DNA of 64,000 bases from Streptomyces albireticuli (GCF_021228125.1 NZ_JAJQQS010000002.1:186001-250000); one strand, 5' to 3'. Counted from the stretch's first letter, positions 1 through 9,066 are shown. The notes: generated from the sequence alone by a model not told the origin. Translations and numbers: made by a program.

Positions 1-1211
1 GCCTGGGTGGGCCGCGCGTCCGCGTCCCGCCAGGAGTACGCCCGCTGGACGGCCGCCTCCCACTCGGCCTTGCCCGCCGCGTACTCCCGTTCGTAGGCCG
101 CCGGGACCCGGTGCCCGGCCAGCCCCTCGGCCAGGGCGGCGAGGCCCGCCCGGGCGTCGGCGACGACCGCGAGCCCCGCCATCTTGTGGGCGTCCGCGGC
201 GGCGATGTTGAGGTTCACGAAGCGGACGCCCGGGGCGGCGAACAGGGTCCCGGACGCCGTCGTGAAGTCGGTGTAGCGGGTGCCGACGCCGAGCACGAGA
301 TCGGCGTCGCGGGCGAGCGCGTCGGCGACGGCGGTGCCGGTGTGGCCGAGCCCGCCGACGTCCGACGGGTGGGCGTGGTGCAGCGACCCCTTGCCGGCCT
401 GGGTGGACGCGACCGGGACGCCCGTGGCGTCGGCCAGCGCCCGCAGCGCGTCCTCGGCCCCGCTGTGGGCCACCCCGCCGCCCGCGACGACCAGTGGCCG
501 CCGGGCCGCCCGTATCGCCCGTACCGCCTCCGCGAGCGCGTCGGCGGCGGGCGCCGGGCGGCGGACGTGCCAGACGCGGTCGGCGAAGAACTCCTCCGGC
601 CAGTTGTACGCCTCGGCCTGCACGTCCTGCGGCAGTGCCAGGGTGACGGCACCGGTCTCGACCGGGTCGGCCAGCACCCGCATCGCCTGGAGGGCGGCCG
701 GGATCAGCGCCTCGGGCCGGGTGATCCGGTCGAAGTACCGGGACACCGGCCGCAGGCAGTCGTTGACGGAGACGTCGCCCGCGCCGGGGTGTTCGAGCTG
801 CTGGAGCACCGGGTCGGCGGGCCGGGTGGCGAAGGTGTCGCCGGGCAGCAGCAGGACGGGCAGCCGGTTGATCGTGGCGAGGGCCGCGCCGGTGACGAGG
901 TTGGTGGCGCCGGGGCCGATCGAGGTGGTGACGGCGTGGGCGGAGAGCCGGTCGCTCTGCCGGGCGTAGCCGACGGCGGCGTGCACCATGGCCTGTTCGT
1001 TGCGGCCCTGGAGGAACGGCAGCGCGCCCTCGGCCTCCAGGAGGGCCTGGCCGACGCCCGCCACGTTGCCGTGGCCGAAGATGCCCCAGCAGGCGGTGAC
1101 CAGGCGCTGCCGCCGGCCGTCGCGCTCGGTGTGCTGGTGGGCGAGGAACTCCACCAGGGCCTGGGCCGTGGTGAGCCGGCGGCCCGGCCGCCGGGAGTGC
1201 GGAACGGTCAT
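1..1211 (-). CDS. iolD: 3D-(3,5/4)-trihydroxycyclohexane-1,2-dione acylhydrolase, C-terminus off window
   Basis: This is the N-terminal part (about 403 residues) of a thiamine-diphosphate enzyme that opens the ring of the trihydroxycyclohexanedione intermediate in myo-inositol breakdown. What I see is a typical TPP-enzyme N-terminal domain: a pyrimidine-binding stretch with GRNEQAMVHAA and SIGPGATNLVTGA, followed by a central domain with PLVVAGGGV. The family is usually around 630 residues, so roughly a third lies beyond the left edge. The ATG overlaps the stop of iolB (ATGA), which means translational coupling in an iolC-aldolase-iolB-iolD operon. Neighbouring iolB and iolC distinguish it from acetolactate synthase-like paralogues. 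Confidence 0.92.
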   Translation of the reverse strand, partial: MTVPHSRRPGRRLTTAQALVEFLAHQHTERDGRRQRLVTACWGIFGHGNVAGVGQALLEAEGALPFLQGRNEQAMVHAAVGYARQSDRLSAHAVTTSIGPGATNLVTGAALATINRLPVLLLPGDTFATRPADPVLQQLEHPGAGDVSVNDCLRPVSRYFDRITRPEALIPAALQAMRVLADPVETGAVTLALPQDVQAEAYNWPEEFFADRVWHVRRPAPAADALAEAVRAIRAARRPLVVAGGGVAHSGAEDALRALADATGVPVASTQAGKGSLHHAHPSDVGGLGHTGTAVADALARDADLVLGVGTRYTDFTTASGTLFAAPGVRFVNLNIAAADAHKMAGLAVVADARAGLAALAEGLAGHRVPAAYEREYAAGKAEWEAAVQRAYSWRDADARPTQ

Positions 1212-2089
1212 GTCATCTCCCCGGGCGCGAGGTAGAACGGCAGCCGCGGGTCGAGCGGCTGCTCCGGCCAGGTGGCGCGGATCCAGGCGTGGTCGGGGTG
1301 ATCGCGGATCAGCCACTCCCGCTCGGGGCCGGGCCCCGCCATCACGTTGAGGTAGTACATGTCGTGTCCGGGCGCGGCGATCGACGGGCCGTGCCAGCCG
1401 TCCGGGATCAGCACCGCGTCGCCGTCGCGGACCTCCGCGAGGACGTCCGTGCCGCCGCGCCGGGACGGGGTGACGCGGTGGTAGCCGAGGCCCGCGTCGC
1501 CGTCGATCTCGAAGTAGTAGATCTCCTCCAGCTCGGACTCCTGGCCGGCCCGGTGCTCGTCGTGCTTGTGCGGCGGGTACGACGACCAGTTGCCGCCCGG
1601 GGTGACGACCTCGACCGCGATCAGCCGGTCGCACTCGAAGGCGCCCGCCGCGGCGAAGTTGTTGACCTGGCGAGAGCAGGAGCCGGTGCCGCGCAGCTCC
1701 ACGGGGACGGCCTCGGCCGGCCCGTAGCGGGCGGGCAGCCGGCGCTCGCAGCGCGCCCCGGCCAGCGCGAACCGCCCGCCCGTCCGGGACCCGAGGGTCA
1801 CATGGGCGCTCCGGGGGACGTAGGCGAAGTCGGTGACCCCGGCGAAGACGCTTTTCCTGCCCTCCAGTTCGAAGGGCCGCCCGTCCACGGTCACCGCGCA
1901 GCCGCCGGCCAGCGGCAGCACGATCCACTCGCTGTCGCCCGAGGTGAAGGTGTGTGTGGAGCCGGGCGCGAGGACCAGGACGCGCAGCGAGGAGTACTCC
2001 CAGCCGGCCTGTTCCGGGCTGATGTCCAGGGTGTACGGGCCTCCGTCGGCGGCGCTGCCGGCCGGGAGATGGGGGGTCGCGAAGGTCAT
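1208..2089 (-). CDS. iolB: 5-deoxy-glucuronate isomerase
   Basis: A 293-residue cupin enzyme that converts 5-deoxy-glucuronate to 2-deoxy-5-keto-gluconate in inositol catabolism. The bicupin organisation is visible: an N-terminal half ending near EGRKSVFAGVTDFAYVPR and a C-terminal half with the metal-ligand region YPPHKHDE and the acidic run ELEEIYYFEI, then HGPSIAAPGHDMYYLNVMAG. I chose the ATG at 2089 (protein begins MTFATPHLPAG) because an AGGAG lies upstream and the reading frame beyond it is only arginine-rich shadow sequence. It overlaps iolD by four bases and lies 41 bases below the aldolase gene. Confidence 0.93.
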   Translation of the reverse strand: MTFATPHLPAGSAADGGPYTLDISPEQAGWEYSSLRVLVLAPGSTHTFTSGDSEWIVLPLAGGCAVTVDGRPFELEGRKSVFAGVTDFAYVPRSAHVTLGSRTGGRFALAGARCERRLPARYGPAEAVPVELRGTGSCSRQVNNFAAAGAFECDRLIAVEVVTPGGNWSSYPPHKHDEHRAGQESELEEIYYFEIDGDAGLGYHRVTPSRRGGTDVLAEVRDGDAVLIPDGWHGPSIAAPGHDMYYLNVMAGPGPEREWLIRDHPDHAWIRATWPEQPLDPRLPFYLAPGEMT

Positions 2090-2130
2090 CCGTTTTCTCG
2101 TCTCTCCTGACGCCGCGTGGGGTACGGGCG

Positions 2131-3018
2131 TCACAGCAGTCCCACGGCCGTGTCGACGGCGCCCGCCACGTCCCCGTCGGCGGGGTAGAGCAGCGAGCGG
2201 CCGGCGACGAGCCCTTGCACGGTCGGCAGCCGCAGCGCGGCACGCCACTTCTCGAACGCCGCGTCCCGGCCGCCGGGGCCGTCCGCGAGGTCACCGCCCA
2301 GCAGTACGGCCGGGAGCGTGGAGGTCGCCAGCACCCGGGCCATGTCGGCCGGGTCGTCCGTGACCGGCACCTTGAGCCAGGTGTACGCGGAGGTGCCGGC
2401 GAGCCCCGAGGCGATGGCGATGGACCGGACGACGGCGTCGGCGCTCAGGTCGTTGACCACCCGGCCGGCCACCCGCCGGGAGACGAACGGCTCGACGAAG
2501 ACGGGCAGCCGGAGGGCGGCCATGGCGTCGACGGCGCGGGCGGCCGAGTGCAGGGTGCGCAGCGAGCCGGGGTCGTCGTGGTCGATGCGCAGCAGCAGCT
2601 TGCCCGCGTCGAAGCCGAGCCCGGCCAGGTCCTCGGGGCGGTGGCCGGTGAAGCGGTCGTCCATCTCGAAGGCGGCGCCGGCGAGTCCGCCGCGGTTCAT
2701 GGACCCGATGACGACCTTGTGCTCCAGGGCGCCGAGCAGCAGCAGGTCGTCGAGGACGTCGGCGGAGCCGAGGACCCCGTCGACGCCAGGCCGGGACAGG
2801 GCGAGGCAGAGCCGCTCCAGGAGACCGGCGCGGTCGGCCATGGCGAGGGGGCGGTCGCCGACGGCGAGGGCGCCGCGCGCGGGGTGGTCGGCGGCGATGA
2901 TCATCACCCGCCCGCTGTCCCCGACGAGGGGCCGCCGGGCCCGCCGGGCGGCGGCCTCGGCGACGGCTTCGGGGTGCCGGGCCCGCACCCGGGCGAGATC
3001 GGCGAGGGCGACGGTCAC
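2131..3018 (-). CDS. Cgl0159-type (beta/alpha)8 aldolase of inositol catabolism
   Basis: A 295-residue class I aldolase-like TIM barrel. The sequence reads MIIAADHPARGAL near residue 40 and KLLLRIDHDDPGS near residue 145, which are strand ends typical of the LacD/Cgl0159-like group found in actinobacterial iol clusters. By position it most likely performs the IolJ step, cleaving 2-deoxy-5-keto-gluconate 6-phosphate to malonate semialdehyde and dihydroxyacetone phosphate; that assignment is inference from context. Its ATG overlaps the iolC stop (ATGA), so the kinase and its product-cleaving aldolase are translationally coupled. Confidence 0.8.
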   Translation of the reverse strand: MTVALADLARVRARHPEAVAEAAARRARRPLVGDSGRVMIIAADHPARGALAVGDRPLAMADRAGLLERLCLALSRPGVDGVLGSADVLDDLLLLGALEHKVVIGSMNRGGLAGAAFEMDDRFTGHRPEDLAGLGFDAGKLLLRIDHDDPGSLRTLHSAARAVDAMAALRLPVFVEPFVSRRVAGRVVNDLSADAVVRSIAIASGLAGTSAYTWLKVPVTDDPADMARVLATSTLPAVLLGGDLADGPGGRDAAFEKWRAALRLPTVQGLVAGRSLLYPADGDVAGAVDTAVGLL

Positions 3019-4634
3019 GGGCGGGGCGCTTCCTGTCCGGGGCGGGGCGGCTTGCGACGGGAGCCCTTGGCACGGGACCGGGCGTCACGACGGGCCTGGG
3101 GCGGGGGAGCGGGGGCCTTCGGGGGGCCGTCCGCGGGGCTTCCGGGACGCCCTTCGGGCGGGGCGCCGGGCCCGGCGCCGACCGGGCCGGCGGTGATGTC
3201 CGCGGCGGGGTCCGAACCGGCGCCGGTGGGGCCGGTGGTGGGGCTCTCGGTGGGGTTCGAGCCGGTGTGGGCGGGGCCGGTGGTGGGGCTCTCGGTGGGG
3301 GCCGAGCCGGTGTGGGCCGGGCTGCCGGTGGTGTGTGTGGCGGGGGCCGAGCCGGCGTGGGCTGGGCCGGTGGTGGGGCTCTCGGTGGGGTTCGAGCCGG
3401 TGTGGGTTGGGCTGCCGGTGGTGCCTGTGGCGGGGGCCGAACCGGCGTGGGCAGGGTCGGCGGTGGGGGCCTCGGCGGGGTCCGGACCCGTTTCGGCCGG
3501 GCTGCCGGTGCCCTCCGCGCCGGGGCCGCCCGTACCCCTCCCGGCCGGGCCGCCGGGGCCACCGCGGGCAGGGGCGTCCAGGCCGCCACCGGCCGCGCCC
3601 GTACCCCCGGCTCCGGGGCGGCCCTCCCCGCCGTGCGGCGGGGCCGCCAGCAGCAGCTCCACCTCCTCCTCCGTCGGCATCGCCGACGAGCAGGCGATCC
3701 GCGTGGCGACCAGCGCGCCCGCCGCGTTGGCGTAGCGCACGGCGCGCTCCAGGTCCCAGCCCGCGAGCAGGCCGTGGCAGAGCGCGCCGCCGAACGCGTC
3801 GCCCGCGCCGAGGCCGTTGACGACCTCGACGGGCACCGGCGGCACCTCGACCGTGGTGCCGTCGCGGTGGACGGCGAGGACCCCCTTCGGCCCCCGTTTC
3901 ACGACGGCGAGCTCGACGCCCGCGTCGAGCAGGGACCACGCGGCCGCGTACGGATCGCGCTCGCCCGTGGCGACCTCGCACTCGTCGGCGTTGCCGACGG
4001 CGACCGTGGTGTGGGCGAGGGCCGCCGCGTAGAACGGCCGGGCCGCGGCCATCGCGGCGGCGCCCGTGGCACCGCCGTCCGCCGAGGCGCCGCCCGCCCC
4101 GCCCCAGAACAGCGGCCGCCAGTCCAGGTCGAAGACCGTCGTGCCGCGCTTGGCGCGGGCCGCGAGCGCCGCCAGCGTCGCCGCCCGGCTCGGCTCCTCG
4201 CACAGCCCCGTGCCCGTCACCCAGAGGATCCGGGCGGCGCGCAGGGCGTCCAGGTCCAGCTCGGCGGTGCGGATCTCCAGGTCGGGCGCCTTGGGCCGGC
4301 GGTAGAAGTACAGCGGGAAGTCGTCGGGCGGGAACATCTCGCAGAACGTGACCGGCGTGGGGAGGTGGGGGACGGGGGTCACCCACCGGTCGTCCACGCC
4401 GAAGTCCCGCAGCGCCTCGTGGACGTACGCGCCGAAGGGGTCGTCACCGGTGCGGCTGACGAGCGCCGCGCGGCGGCCGAGCCGGGCCGCGGCGACCGCG
4501 ACATTGGCCGCCGACCCGCCCAGGAACCGCCCGAAGGTGTCGACCCGCGCGAGCGGCACACCGGTCCTGAGGGGATAGAGGTCCACCCCGACCCTGCCCA
4601 TGGCGAGCAGGTCGTACGGTCTCGGCTCGGTCAT
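3015..4634 (-). CDS. iolC: 5-dehydro-2-deoxygluconokinase with a long Pro/Thr/Ser repeat tail
   Basis: A PfkB-family kinase phosphorylating 2-deoxy-5-keto-gluconate. Residues 1-332 form the whole enzyme: MGRVGVDLYP at the start, GGSAANVAVAAARLG near 39, and the anion-hole and catalytic-base motif NGLGAGDAFGGA with Asp279. Residues 333-539 are an additional 207-residue tail of glycine, proline and threonine with imperfect 14-16 residue repeats (GPAHTGSNPTESPTT and variants), absent from ordinary IolC of about 320-340 residues. The frame stays open to the coupled overlap with the aldolase, so the tail appears translated. The ATG at 4634 lies at the expected start of a promoter-proximal, probably leaderless transcript. 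Confidence 0.88.
   Translation of the reverse strand: MTEPRPYDLLAMGRVGVDLYPLRTGVPLARVDTFGRFLGGSAANVAVAAARLGRRAALVSRTGDDPFGAYVHEALRDFGVDDRWVTPVPHLPTPVTFCEMFPPDDFPLYFYRRPKAPDLEIRTAELDLDALRAARILWVTGTGLCEEPSRAATLAALAARAKRGTTVFDLDWRPLFWGGAGGASADGGATGAAAMAAARPFYAAALAHTTVAVGNADECEVATGERDPYAAAWSLLDAGVELAVVKRGPKGVLAVHRDGTTVEVPPVPVEVVNGLGAGDAFGGALCHGLLAGWDLERAVRYANAAGALVATRIACSSAMPTEEEVELLLAAPPHGGEGRPGAGGTGAAGGGLDAPARGGPGGPAGRGTGGPGAEGTGSPAETGPDPAEAPTADPAHAGSAPATGTTGSPTHTGSNPTESPTTGPAHAGSAPATHTTGSPAHTGSAPTESPTTGPAHTGSNPTESPTTGPTGAGSDPAADITAGPVGAGPGAPPEGRPGSPADGPPKAPAPPPQARRDARSRAKGSRRKPPRPGQEAPRP
3200..3530. repeat. Imperfect ~45-bp tandem repeats inside iolC
   Basis: On the plus strand units reading GTGGGGCTCTCGGTGGGG followed by GAGCCGGTGTGGGC recur about six times with alternating spacing. 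They keep the reading frame of iolC and encode the SPTTGPAHTGSNPTE-like tail. A coding minisatellite of this kind is expected to vary in copy number between strains. Confidence 0.8.
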
Positions 4635-4641
4635 GGGGTCA

Positions 4642-4683
4642 GGTCTAGCCGGGCCCGCACGACCATGTCAAGGAATTGTCCTT
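4642..4683 (-). promoter_or_regulatory. Likely iolC promoter with overlapping dyad operator
   Basis: On the minus strand TTGACA (4671-4666) and TAGACC (4647-4642) are separated by 18 bases, placing transcription initiation at about the iolC ATG (4634), which would make the message leaderless. A dyad AAGGA-ATTG-TCCTT (4670-4683) overlaps the -35 box and would be a sensible repressor site for the iol genes. The regulator is not in the window. The assignment is by eye only. Confidence 0.5.
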
Positions 4684-4814
4684 ACATATAGACGTACTCT
4701 CGGGGTGACTTGACGTTACGTCCGTATGTCCGGACGAAGCCTTGACACCTTCCCACCCCACGGGGAAGCTCGGACGAAACCGCCTCGCGGCCCAGGACCG
4801 AGGAGACCCGCCCC

Positions 4815-5732
4815 ATGTCCGCCAGCCCCCCGCCCTCATCCGCGCCCCGCCTCCGCGTCGGCTCCGCCCCGGACTCCTGGGGCGTCTGGTTCGCCGACGA
4901 CCCCGCGCAGGTCCCCTGGAGGCGCTTCCTCGACGAGGTCGCCGACGCGGGCTACGCGTGGATCGAGCTGGGACCGTACGGCTATCTGCCCACCGACCCG
5001 GCCCGGCTGCGCGACGAGACCGAGCGGCGCGGGCTCGCCGTCTCCGCGGGCACGGTCTTCACGGCGCTGCACCGCGGCCCGGCGGTCTGGGACGCGACGT
5101 GGGAGCACGTCGGCCGGGTCGCGGAGCTGACGCGCGCGACGGGCGCCCGCCATCTGGTCGTCATCCCCTCCTTCTGGCGCGACGACCGGACCGCCGAGCG
5201 CATCGAGGACCCCGAGCTGACGGCCGATCAGTGGCGGGAGCTGACCACCGGGACGGAGCGGCTGGCCCGCGAGGTCCGCGAGACGTACGGGCTCGACATC
5301 GTCGTCCACCCGCACGCCGACACCCACCTCGACACCGAGGCCCACGTCGCGCGCTTCCTGGACGCCACCGACCCCGCGCTCGTCAGCCTCTGCCTGGACA
5401 CCGGGCACTACGCGTACTGCGGCGGTGACAGCGTCGAGCTCATCGAGACCTACGGCGAGCGGATCGGCTACCTCCACCTCAAGCAGGTCGACCCCGAGGT
5501 CCTCGCGGACGTCGTCGCCAAGGGCACGCCGTTCGGGCCCGCCGTGCGCCAGGGCGTGATGTGCGAACCGCCGCGCGGCGTACCGGCGCTGGAGCCCGTC
5601 CTGGCCGCCGCCGCGAAGCTCGACGCGGAGCTGTTCGCCATCGTGGAGCAGGACATGTACCCGTGCCCGCCGGACCGCCCGCTGCCCATCGCCCGCCGCA
5701 CCAGGGCGTTCCTGCGCGGCTGCGGCGTCTGA
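4815..5732 (+). CDS. Sugar phosphate isomerase/epimerase-type TIM barrel, inositol pathway (IolE/IolI/IolH-like)
   Basis: A 305-residue xylose-isomerase-like TIM-barrel protein. Visible motifs are [11 protein letters not shown] near residue 16, [11 protein letters not shown], the metal-ligand region [28 protein letters not shown] and YLHLKQVDP, and a late Glu in IVEQDMYP. The set of His, Asp and Glu ligands is intact, so it should be an active divalent-metal enzyme. Inositol clusters carry IolE (inosose dehydratase), IolI (inosose isomerase) and IolH paralogues of this fold; the sequence does not let me choose, although the lack of another dehydratase here makes IolE attractive. AGGAG precedes the ATG. 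It starts the rightward arm and is followed by two dehydrogenases. Confidence 0.8.
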   Translation: MSASPPPSSAPRLRVGSAPDSWGVWFADDPAQVPWRRFLDEVADAGYAWIELGPYGYLPTDPARLRDETERRGLAVSAGTVFTALHRGPAVWDATWEHVGRVAELTRATGARHLVVIPSFWRDDRTAERIEDPELTADQWRELTTGTERLAREVRETYGLDIVVHPHADTHLDTEAHVARFLDATDPALVSLCLDTGHYAYCGGDSVELIETYGERIGYLHLKQVDPEVLADVVAKGTPFGPAVRQGVMCEPPRGVPALEPVLAAAAKLDAELFAIVEQDMYPCPPDRPLPIARRTRAFLRGCGV

Positions 5733-5781
5733 GCCCCCGGCGGGCCCGCGGAAGCCACCCGCACGAGTCAGGAGTCACACC

Positions 5782-6804
5782 ATGACGCAGCACAGCACGC
5801 TGGGCGTCGCCGTCGTCGGCACCGGGCGGATGGGCGCCGATCACGTCCGGCGGCTCGACGAGGTCGTCAGCGGCGCGCGGGTGACGGCCGTGGTCGACAT
5901 CGACGGCGACCGGGCCAAGGGCGCGGCCCGCGGCATCGCGGGCTGCACGGCCTACACCGACGCGGCCGCCGCCATGGCCGCGCCCGACGTGGACGCGGTG
6001 CTGATCGCCTCGCCCGGACCGGCCCACGAGGAGGCGCTGCTGGCCGCGCTCGCGCACGACCTGCCGGTGCTCTGCGAGAAGCCGCTCACGCCGGACGCCG
6101 CGGCCGCGCTGCGGGTGATGGAGGCCGAGGCCCGGCTCGGCCACCGGCGCGTACAGGTGGGCTTCATGCGCCGGTACGACGCCGAATACCTGCGGCTCAA
6201 GGCCCTGCTGGACGGCGGCGGGCTCGGCCGGCCGCTGATGCTGCACTGCCGGCACCGCAATGTCGCCACCCCGCCCGGCTTCACCGAACAGATGATGATC
6301 AACGACTCGGTGGTGCACGAGATCGACGCGGCCCGCTGGCTGCTCGGCGAGGAGATCACCGCCGTCACGGTCCTGAGGCCCCGCCCCTCGGGGGGCGCGC
6401 CCGAAGGGCTGGGCGACCCCCAGCTCGTCCTCCTGGAGACCGCCGGCGGCGCGGTCGTCGACGTGGAGATCTTCGTCAACTGCGGCTTCGGCTACCAGGT
6501 GAGCTGCGAGGCCGTCGGTGAGCGCGGCGCGGCCCGGCTCGGCGACGCCCACGGGCTGTACGTGACCGCGGCCGGCCGCTGGGGCGGCGAGATCGCCCAG
6601 GACTACGTGGTGCGCTTCGAGGACGCCTACGACCGCCAGGTGCGGCGCTGGGTCGACGCCGCCCGGCGCGGGGAGACCGAGGGCCCGGGCGTCTGGGACG
6701 GCTACGCGGCGGCGGCCGTCTGCGAGGCGGGCGTACGGGCCCAGGCGACGGGCGCCCGGGTCGCCGTGGAACTGGCGGCGCGGCCCGCGCTGTACGGAGG
6801 CTGA
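5782..6804 (+). CDS. iolG: Gfo/Idh/MocA oxidoreductase, inositol 2-dehydrogenase
   Basis: A 340-residue NAD-dependent dehydrogenase. The N-terminal Rossmann fold has [11 protein letters not shown] (residues 11-21), the family signature CEKPLT is near residue 95, and the C-terminal alpha/beta domain has [10 protein letters not shown] and the catalytic region [15 protein letters not shown]. The later [16 protein letters not shown] matches the IolG subgroup that oxidises myo-inositol to 2-inosose. AGGAG sits just upstream of the ATG, 49 bases after the isomerase-type gene, consistent with one transcript. Confidence 0.87.
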   Translation: MTQHSTLGVAVVGTGRMGADHVRRLDEVVSGARVTAVVDIDGDRAKGAARGIAGCTAYTDAAAAMAAPDVDAVLIASPGPAHEEALLAALAHDLPVLCEKPLTPDAAAALRVMEAEARLGHRRVQVGFMRRYDAEYLRLKALLDGGGLGRPLMLHCRHRNVATPPGFTEQMMINDSVVHEIDAARWLLGEEITAVTVLRPRPSGGAPEGLGDPQLVLLETAGGAVVDVEIFVNCGFGYQVSCEAVGERGAARLGDAHGLYVTAAGRWGGEIAQDYVVRFEDAYDRQVRRWVDAARRGETEGPGVWDGYAAAAVCEAGVRAQATGARVAVELAARPALYGG

Positions 6805-6809
6805 GCCGG

Positions 6810-7823
6810 ATGCGGGCGGGACTGCGGATCGGGCTGGTCGGCGCGGGGCGCATCGGCGCCCGGCACGCGGCGATCCTGGCCGGCGCGGACGGCGTCGCCG
6901 GGCTGCTGGTCGCGGACGCCGACCCGGACCGGGCGGCGGCCGTGGCCCGGGAGACCGGCGCCCGGCCCGCGCGCGCGGTGGACGAGGTGTTCGCCGCGGA
7001 CGCCGTCGACGCGGTGGTCGTCGCCGCCCCGACCGCCGCGCACGCCGGGCTGGTCGCCCGTGCCGCGCGGGCCGGGCTCCCCGCGTTCTGCGAGAAGCCC
7101 CTCGCGCCGGACGTCGCGGGCACGGAGGCCGCGCTGCGGGAGGCCGCGGCGGCGGGCACCCTGCTCCAGATCGGCTTCCAGCGGCGCTTCGACGCCGGAT
7201 TCCGGACGGCGCGCGAGGCCCTGCGGAGCGGGGCGCTGGGGCGGGTGCACACCATCCGCTGCGTCACCTCGGACGCGGCGCCGCCGCCGGCCGGGTTCCT
7301 CGCCCGGTCCGGCGGGCTGATCCACGACTGCATGATCCACGACTTCGACGCCGTCCGGTGGCTGACGGGGCGTGAGGTGGTGGAGGTGTACGCCCGGGGC
7401 TCGGACGCGGGCGGTGCCCTCTACCGCGAGGCGGGGGACGTCGACACCGCCTGCGCCCTCCTCACCCTCGACGACGGCACCCTCGTCACGGTCACCGCCA
7501 CCCGCTGCAACGGCGCGGGCTACGACGTCCGTACGGAGCTGTCCGGCGAGCGGGACCAGTGGGTGGCCGGGCTGGACGCCCGTACGCCCGTGACGTCCGC
7601 CGAACCGGGCGCGGCCGCCCCGCCGGAGCGGCCGTGGGCGGACTGTCTGGAGCGCTTCGCGGACGCGTACCGCGCGGAGCTGGCGGCCTTCGTCCGCGCG
7701 GTGCGGGGCGAGGAGCCCAGCCCCTGCCCCGGGGAGGAGGGGCTGCGCGCCCTGCGGATCGCCGTGGCCTGCGAGACGTCCCGGCGGGAGGGACGGCCGG
7801 TGCGGCTGCCCGCGGCTTCCTGA
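6810..7823 (+). CDS. Gfo/Idh/MocA oxidoreductase, second inositol dehydrogenase-like enzyme
   Basis: A 337-residue relative of the preceding gene. It has GLVGAGRIGARHA near residue 8, FCEKPLAPD near 92, GFQRRFDAGF, and the catalytic stretch [25 protein letters not shown] precedes the ATG and only five bases separate it from iolG, so the two are co-transcribed. Tandem non-identical dehydrogenases in iol clusters commonly oxidise different inositol stereoisomers (scyllo or chiro) or use a different cofactor; which applies here cannot be read from the sequence. The stop codon lies at the start of a 10-bp tandem repeat. Confidence 0.82.
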   Translation: MRAGLRIGLVGAGRIGARHAAILAGADGVAGLLVADADPDRAAAVARETGARPARAVDEVFAADAVDAVVVAAPTAAHAGLVARAARAGLPAFCEKPLAPDVAGTEAALREAAAAGTLLQIGFQRRFDAGFRTAREALRSGALGRVHTIRCVTSDAAPPPAGFLARSGGLIHDCMIHDFDAVRWLTGREVVEVYARGSDAGGALYREAGDVDTACALLTLDDGTLVTVTATRCNGAGYDVRTELSGERDQWVAGLDARTPVTSAEPGAAAPPERPWADCLERFADAYRAELAAFVRAVRGEEPSPCPGEEGLRALRIAVACETSRREGRPVRLPAAS

Positions 7824-7894
7824 TCCGGGGCGATCCGGGGCGATCCGAAGCGGTGCGGAGGCGGTGCGGAGGCGGTGCGGAGGCGGTGTGAGGC
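7822..7894. repeat. Two adjacent short tandem repeats
   Basis: Three 10-base units GATCCGGGGC (third GATCCGAAGC) run from 7822 to 7851, followed directly by four 11-base units CGGTGCGGAGG (last degenerate) to 7894. The first unit overlaps the stop codon of the dehydrogenase gene. Confidence 0.9.
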
Positions 7895-8265
7895 ACGCCC
7901 GCGCCCGAGGCGTGCCGCCGTGCAGCCGTGCCGCCACGGCGCGAGCCGGGAGGGCGCCGCCCGCGCCCGGGGCGTGCCCGCGTCGGGCCCGAGCAGCGCG
8001 GGCACCACCCGTCCCCGGCCCGCACACCGCCGCACCAGGGCCCGTCGCGCGGACCCGCGCCTGCTCCGCGCCCGCCCCACCGTCATCCTCCGGTTACGAG
8101 CGTCACGTTTCCGCGAGCCTCGCGTCACAGGAGTCCGACAGCCGTCCCCGCCCGGTCACTCTGCGTCGTTCCCCGGGCGCAGGCTCAAGTGATCGAGACA
8201 GCCGTCCCGTGGCTCCCCCTACGGATCCCCCTCCGTCGCCGCGGCACGGCGGAGAGGCGCGAGAG
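7895..8265. other. Intergenic stretch before the small HTH gene
   Basis: No convincing gene is visible here. Reading frames exist on both strands but their composition is arginine/proline-rich shadow sequence with no start signal or recognisable motif. GGAG at 8251-8254 is the ribosome binding site of the HTH gene. Promoter elements for that gene could not be fixed by eye. Confidence 0.5.
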
Positions 8266-8472
8266 ATGACCGACCGTCGACTCTGGTCCTACAAGGAGAT
8301 CGCGGCGCACATCGGTGTGCAGACCGACACCGTGCGGACCTATCGCAAGCACGGCATGCTGCCCGCCCCCGACCTCACGGAGGGCGGCAAGCCCTACTGG
8401 TTCGCGGACACGATCCGCACCTGGGTCGCCGAGCGGCCCGGCAACCGCTCCCGCCGCGGCCAGAAGGGCTGA
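8266..8472 (+). CDS. Small helix-turn-helix DNA-binding protein (MerR/excisionase-like)
   Basis: A 68-residue protein beginning MTDRRLWSYKEIAAHIG. Residues 6-30 form a helix-turn-helix (YKEIAAHIGVQTDTVRTYRK), followed by HGMLPAPD and a short wing with PYWFADTIRTWVAERPG, like the N-terminal domain of MerR or AlpA proteins without any effector domain. The basic C-terminus ends RSRRGQKG. GGAG lies 11 bases before the ATG. Such single-domain proteins are common in Streptomyces and their targets are unknown. It is flanked by a long gap upstream and a convergent VOC gene downstream. Confidence 0.8.
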   Translation: MTDRRLWSYKEIAAHIGVQTDTVRTYRKHGMLPAPDLTEGGKPYWFADTIRTWVAERPGNRSRRGQKG

Positions 8473-8500
8473 CCGGCCCGGAAGGGGGACCCGGCCGGTG

Positions 8501-8896
8501 CTACGCCTCCGTCCCGCCGCTCCCGTACGGGCGGGTGAGGAGCTCCATGTAATGGCCGGACGGGTCCAGGAAGTACACGCCGTATCCGCCGTCGTTGCGG
8601 TTGATCTCGCCGGGCCTCCGCCCGGCGGGGTCGGCGTAGAACTCGGCCCCGGCCGCCTTGATCCGCTCGAACATGGCGGGGAACTCCGCCTCGGGCACCA
8701 GGAACGCGTAGTGCTGCGGGGTGATGCTCTCCGGGGCGACGGTCGCGTAGTCCAGGGCGACGCCGTTGCCGGTGACGACGGGCAGGAACGGGCCGGCCGG
8801 CTCGCCGACCTCCAGTCCCAGGATCCCGGCCAGGAAGGCGGCGGCGGCCTCGCGGTCGCGGGAGTGGACGATCGTGTGGTTCAGCTCGACTGACAT
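8501..8896 (-). CDS. VOC-family (glyoxalase/bleomycin-resistance fold) protein
   Basis: A 131-residue vicinal-oxygen-chelate protein with two beta-alpha-beta-beta-beta modules. I see VELNHTIVHSRD at the start (first metal-ligand His), PEAEFPAMFERI in the middle, and the closing GYGVYFLDPSGHYMELLTRPYG where the late Glu would be a metal ligand. The substrate is unknown; relatives include glyoxalases, dioxygenases and drug-binding proteins. The ATG at 8896 is chosen because GGAGG lies nine bases upstream on the minus strand; an upstream in-frame ATG would add 16 residues without a better site. Confidence 0.82.
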   Translation of the reverse strand: MSVELNHTIVHSRDREAAAAFLAGILGLEVGEPAGPFLPVVTGNGVALDYATVAPESITPQHYAFLVPEAEFPAMFERIKAAGAEFYADPAGRRPGEINRNDGGYGVYFLDPSGHYMELLTRPYGSGGTEA

Positions 8897-9066
8897 GGGT
8901 GGAATGCCTCCAACGGGCACCTCACGGACACCTCCGCGCTCCACCCTGACGGTGGCAGCGTGCGATGCCGTGACAGTTTCCTATCACACGTATTCGCGGC
9001 TCCGACGCGCCCGCTGCCGGAGCCTCCCAGTCCGGTTCGGTGCGGGCGGGATCGTAAGCTCGTGGC

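Noticed and set aside
111..1235. Long plus-strand reading frame across iolD
   Set aside because: It mirrors iolD codons in another frame, is Gly/Arg/Val-rich and has no motif; iolD on the minus strand has clear TPP-enzyme motifs.
7822..7894. CRISPR-like array
   Set aside because: Units of 10 and 11 bases without spacers are simple tandem repeats; no cas genes are nearby.
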